Notes under the pieces: generated by a model
Told to the model about the DNA's origin: nothing
Database searches by the model: none
Seen by the model: only the letters and a program-made list of their open reading frames with translations
NCBI RefSeq assembly: GCF_043195105.1
Contig: NZ_JBAFWO010000001.1
Length of the DNA: 64,000 nucleotides
Source: NCEH01 sp002257205
GTDB taxonomy: Bacteria; Pseudomonadota; Alphaproteobacteria; Rhizobiales; Xanthobacteraceae
Direction: 5' to 3' (one strand)
Part shown: positions 62,759 to 64,000 of the stretch, piece by piece
How positions within the stretch are numbered: the first letter of the stretch is position 1
Layout of the letters: every line of letters begins with the position of its first letter
Translations under genes and position numbers: made by a program

Positions 62759-64000
62759 CCCTCCACAAGGAGATCAGCTTCGAGGACGAGATCTGCGCCT
62801 TCCTCGCCGCCCATGGCTGGCTCCATGCGGAGGGCGATGCCGCCCGCTATGACCGCGCCCGTGCGCTTTTTCCGCCGGACCTCATCGCCTGGGTGCAGGA
62901 GACGCAGCCACAAGCCTGGGAGGCCCTCGCCAAGACCAACGGCGCGGCCACCCAAACCCTGCTGCTGGACCGGGTGCGCCAGCAGATGAATACGCGCGGA
63001 ACCCTGGACGTGCTGCGCCACGGGGTGGAATTGATCGGCCTGCGGCAGCCTCTGATGCTGGCGCAATTCAAGCCCGCGCTGGCGCTGAATCAAGAGATCC
63101 TCGCCCGTTACGCTGCCAACCGCCTGCGGGTGGTGCGGCAGGTGCGCTATTCCCTCGCCAATGAGAACGCCATCGATCTGGTGCTGTTTCTCAACGGCAT
63201 TCCCGTGGCGACGGTGGAGCTGAAGACCGATTTTACCCAGTCCATCACGGACGCCATCGACCAATATCGCTACGACCGCGACCCCAAGCCCAAGGGTTCG
63301 GCGAGCGAGCCTTTGCTGAGCTTTCCCAGCGGGGCGCTGGTGCATTTCGCCGTCAGCAACAGCGAAGTGCACATGGCGACCCATCTCAAGGGCCTCGCCA
63401 CGGTCTTCCTGCCCTTCAACAAGGGCAATGGCACCGGCGCCGGCAATCCGCCGAACCTGCAGGGCCACCGCACCGCTTATCTCTGGGAGGAGATCTGGGC
63501 ACGGGACAGCTGGCTGGAGATCCTCGGCCGCTACATGGTGCCCCAGCGCGACACGAAAAAGCAGATTACCAGGGTCCTGTTCCCGCGCTACCACCAGCTC
63601 GACGCCACGCGCAAACTGCAAGCCGCCGTGCTGGCGGACGGGCCGGGCGCGAAATATCTGATCCAGCACTCCGCCGGCTCCGGCAAGACCAACTCCATCG
63701 CCTGGTCCGCGCACTTTCTCGCCGACCTGCACGATGGCGAACACCGCAAGATTTTCGACACGGTGCTGGTGGTGTCCGACCGCAGCGTGATCGACAGCCA
63801 GTTGCAGGACGCCATCTTCGCCTTCGAGCGCACCACGGGGGTTGTGGCCACCATCAAGGGCGAGAGCGCCAGCAAGAGCGACGAACTGGCGAAGGCGCTG
63901 GAAGGCGGCAAGAAGATCGTCGTCTGTACCATCCAGACCTTTCCGTTTGCCCTTCAGGCGGTGCGGGAGCTGGCGGCGACCAAGGGCAAGCGCTTCGCCG
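62755..64000 (+). CDS. hsdR: type I restriction endonuclease subunit (partial, right edge)
   Basis: First 415 residues; the gene continues past the window. N-terminal nuclease domain contains DLVLFLNGIPVATVELKTDF (Asp, Glu-x-Lys of the PD-(D/E)xK fold, about residues 143-162). The helicase-translocase motor begins with Walker A HSAGSGKTNSI at about 305. HsdR cuts and translocates unmodified DNA once bound to M2S. ATG overlaps the GIY-YIG stop. Nothing seen suggests a break in the visible part. Confidence 0.92.
   Translation, partial: MTLHKEISFEDEICAFLAAHGWLHAEGDAARYDRARALFPPDLIAWVQETQPQAWEALAKTNGAATQTLLLDRVRQQMNTRGTLDVLRHGVELIGLRQPLMLAQFKPALALNQEILARYAANRLRVVRQVRYSLANENAIDLVLFLNGIPVATVELKTDFTQSITDAIDQYRYDRDPKPKGSASEPLLSFPSGALVHFAVSNSEVHMATHLKGLATVFLPFNKGNGTGAGNPPNLQGHRTAYLWEEIWARDSWLEILGRYMVPQRDTKKQITRVLFPRYHQLDATRKLQAAVLADGPGAKYLIQHSAGSGKTNSIAWSAHFLADLHDGEHRKIFDTVLVVSDRSVIDSQLQDAIFAFERTTGVVATIKGESASKSDELAKALEGGKKIVVCTIQTFPFALQAVRELAATKGKRFA

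Overview
The window is high-GC DNA (about two-thirds G+C) with dense, mostly well-oriented operons, ATGA/TGATG start-stop overlaps, frequent TTG/GTG starts, many LysR/GntR/LacI regulators and several ABC or secondary uptake systems for organic acids. This is typical of a metabolically versatile alphaproteobacterium, most likely Hyphomicrobiales (Xanthobacteraceae-like). That placement is an inference from gene content; no rRNA or other phylogenetic marker is present. No tRNA, rRNA, CRISPR array, transposase or prophage was found.

Region 1 (1-5035): a LysR-controlled unit with a RuBisCO-like protein (RLP), a DUF1537 four-carbon-acid-sugar kinase and, divergently, a BKACE (DUF849) enzyme. The same palindrome, TGTGAG-N5-CTCACA, lies in front of both the RLP operon and the LysR/BKACE divergent promoter, which ties the three genes into one regulon. 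Region 2 (5050-10906): an operon of aldehyde dehydrogenase, zinc alcohol dehydrogenase, class III CoA-transferase, CitE-type lyase and LysR, i.e. alcohol to acid to CoA ester to cleavage. Region 3 (11086-21844): a LacI regulator between an enoyl-CoA hydratase gene and a long operon that mixes a sugar-type ABC importer with a CoA-transferase, a MaoC hydratase, two SDR dehydrogenases and a DapA-family aldolase. Operator-like GAAA-CG-TTTC palindromes sit at both promoters.

Region 4 (22244-33690): a DHA2 drug/metabolite exporter, then an apparent 2-hydroxyacid module: lactate/glycolate permease, LysR, class V aminotransferase, a 1014-residue FAD/Fe-S D-2-hydroxyacid dehydrogenase, a mandelate racemase with the complete catalytic set, and a nitrilase. 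Together these could take a 2-hydroxynitrile or 2-hydroxyacid to a 2-oxo acid. Region 5 (33798-38916): GntR(UTRA)-controlled fumarase/aspartase-superfamily lyase, dicarboxylate symporter and FumC. Region 6 (38993-49772): DUF1993 protein, a soluble chemoreceptor with a PilZ domain, an orphan pstB, acuI-glpD-glpK, and a fatty-acid-hydroxylase cluster with small membrane proteins.

Region 7 (50032-56824): a branched-chain-amino-acid-type (liv) ABC importer with an alcohol dehydrogenase, divergent from a GntR(FCD) regulator; three palindromes fill the shared promoter. Region 8 (56972-64000): a PAS-PAS soluble chemoreceptor and a type I restriction-modification operon hsdM-hsdS-(GIY-YIG/DUF4357)-hsdR, with hsdR running off the right edge. 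Short GC-rich palindromic repeats occur at 44.2 kb and 49.9 kb, and a related sequence appears to be inserted in frame in the RLP gene.
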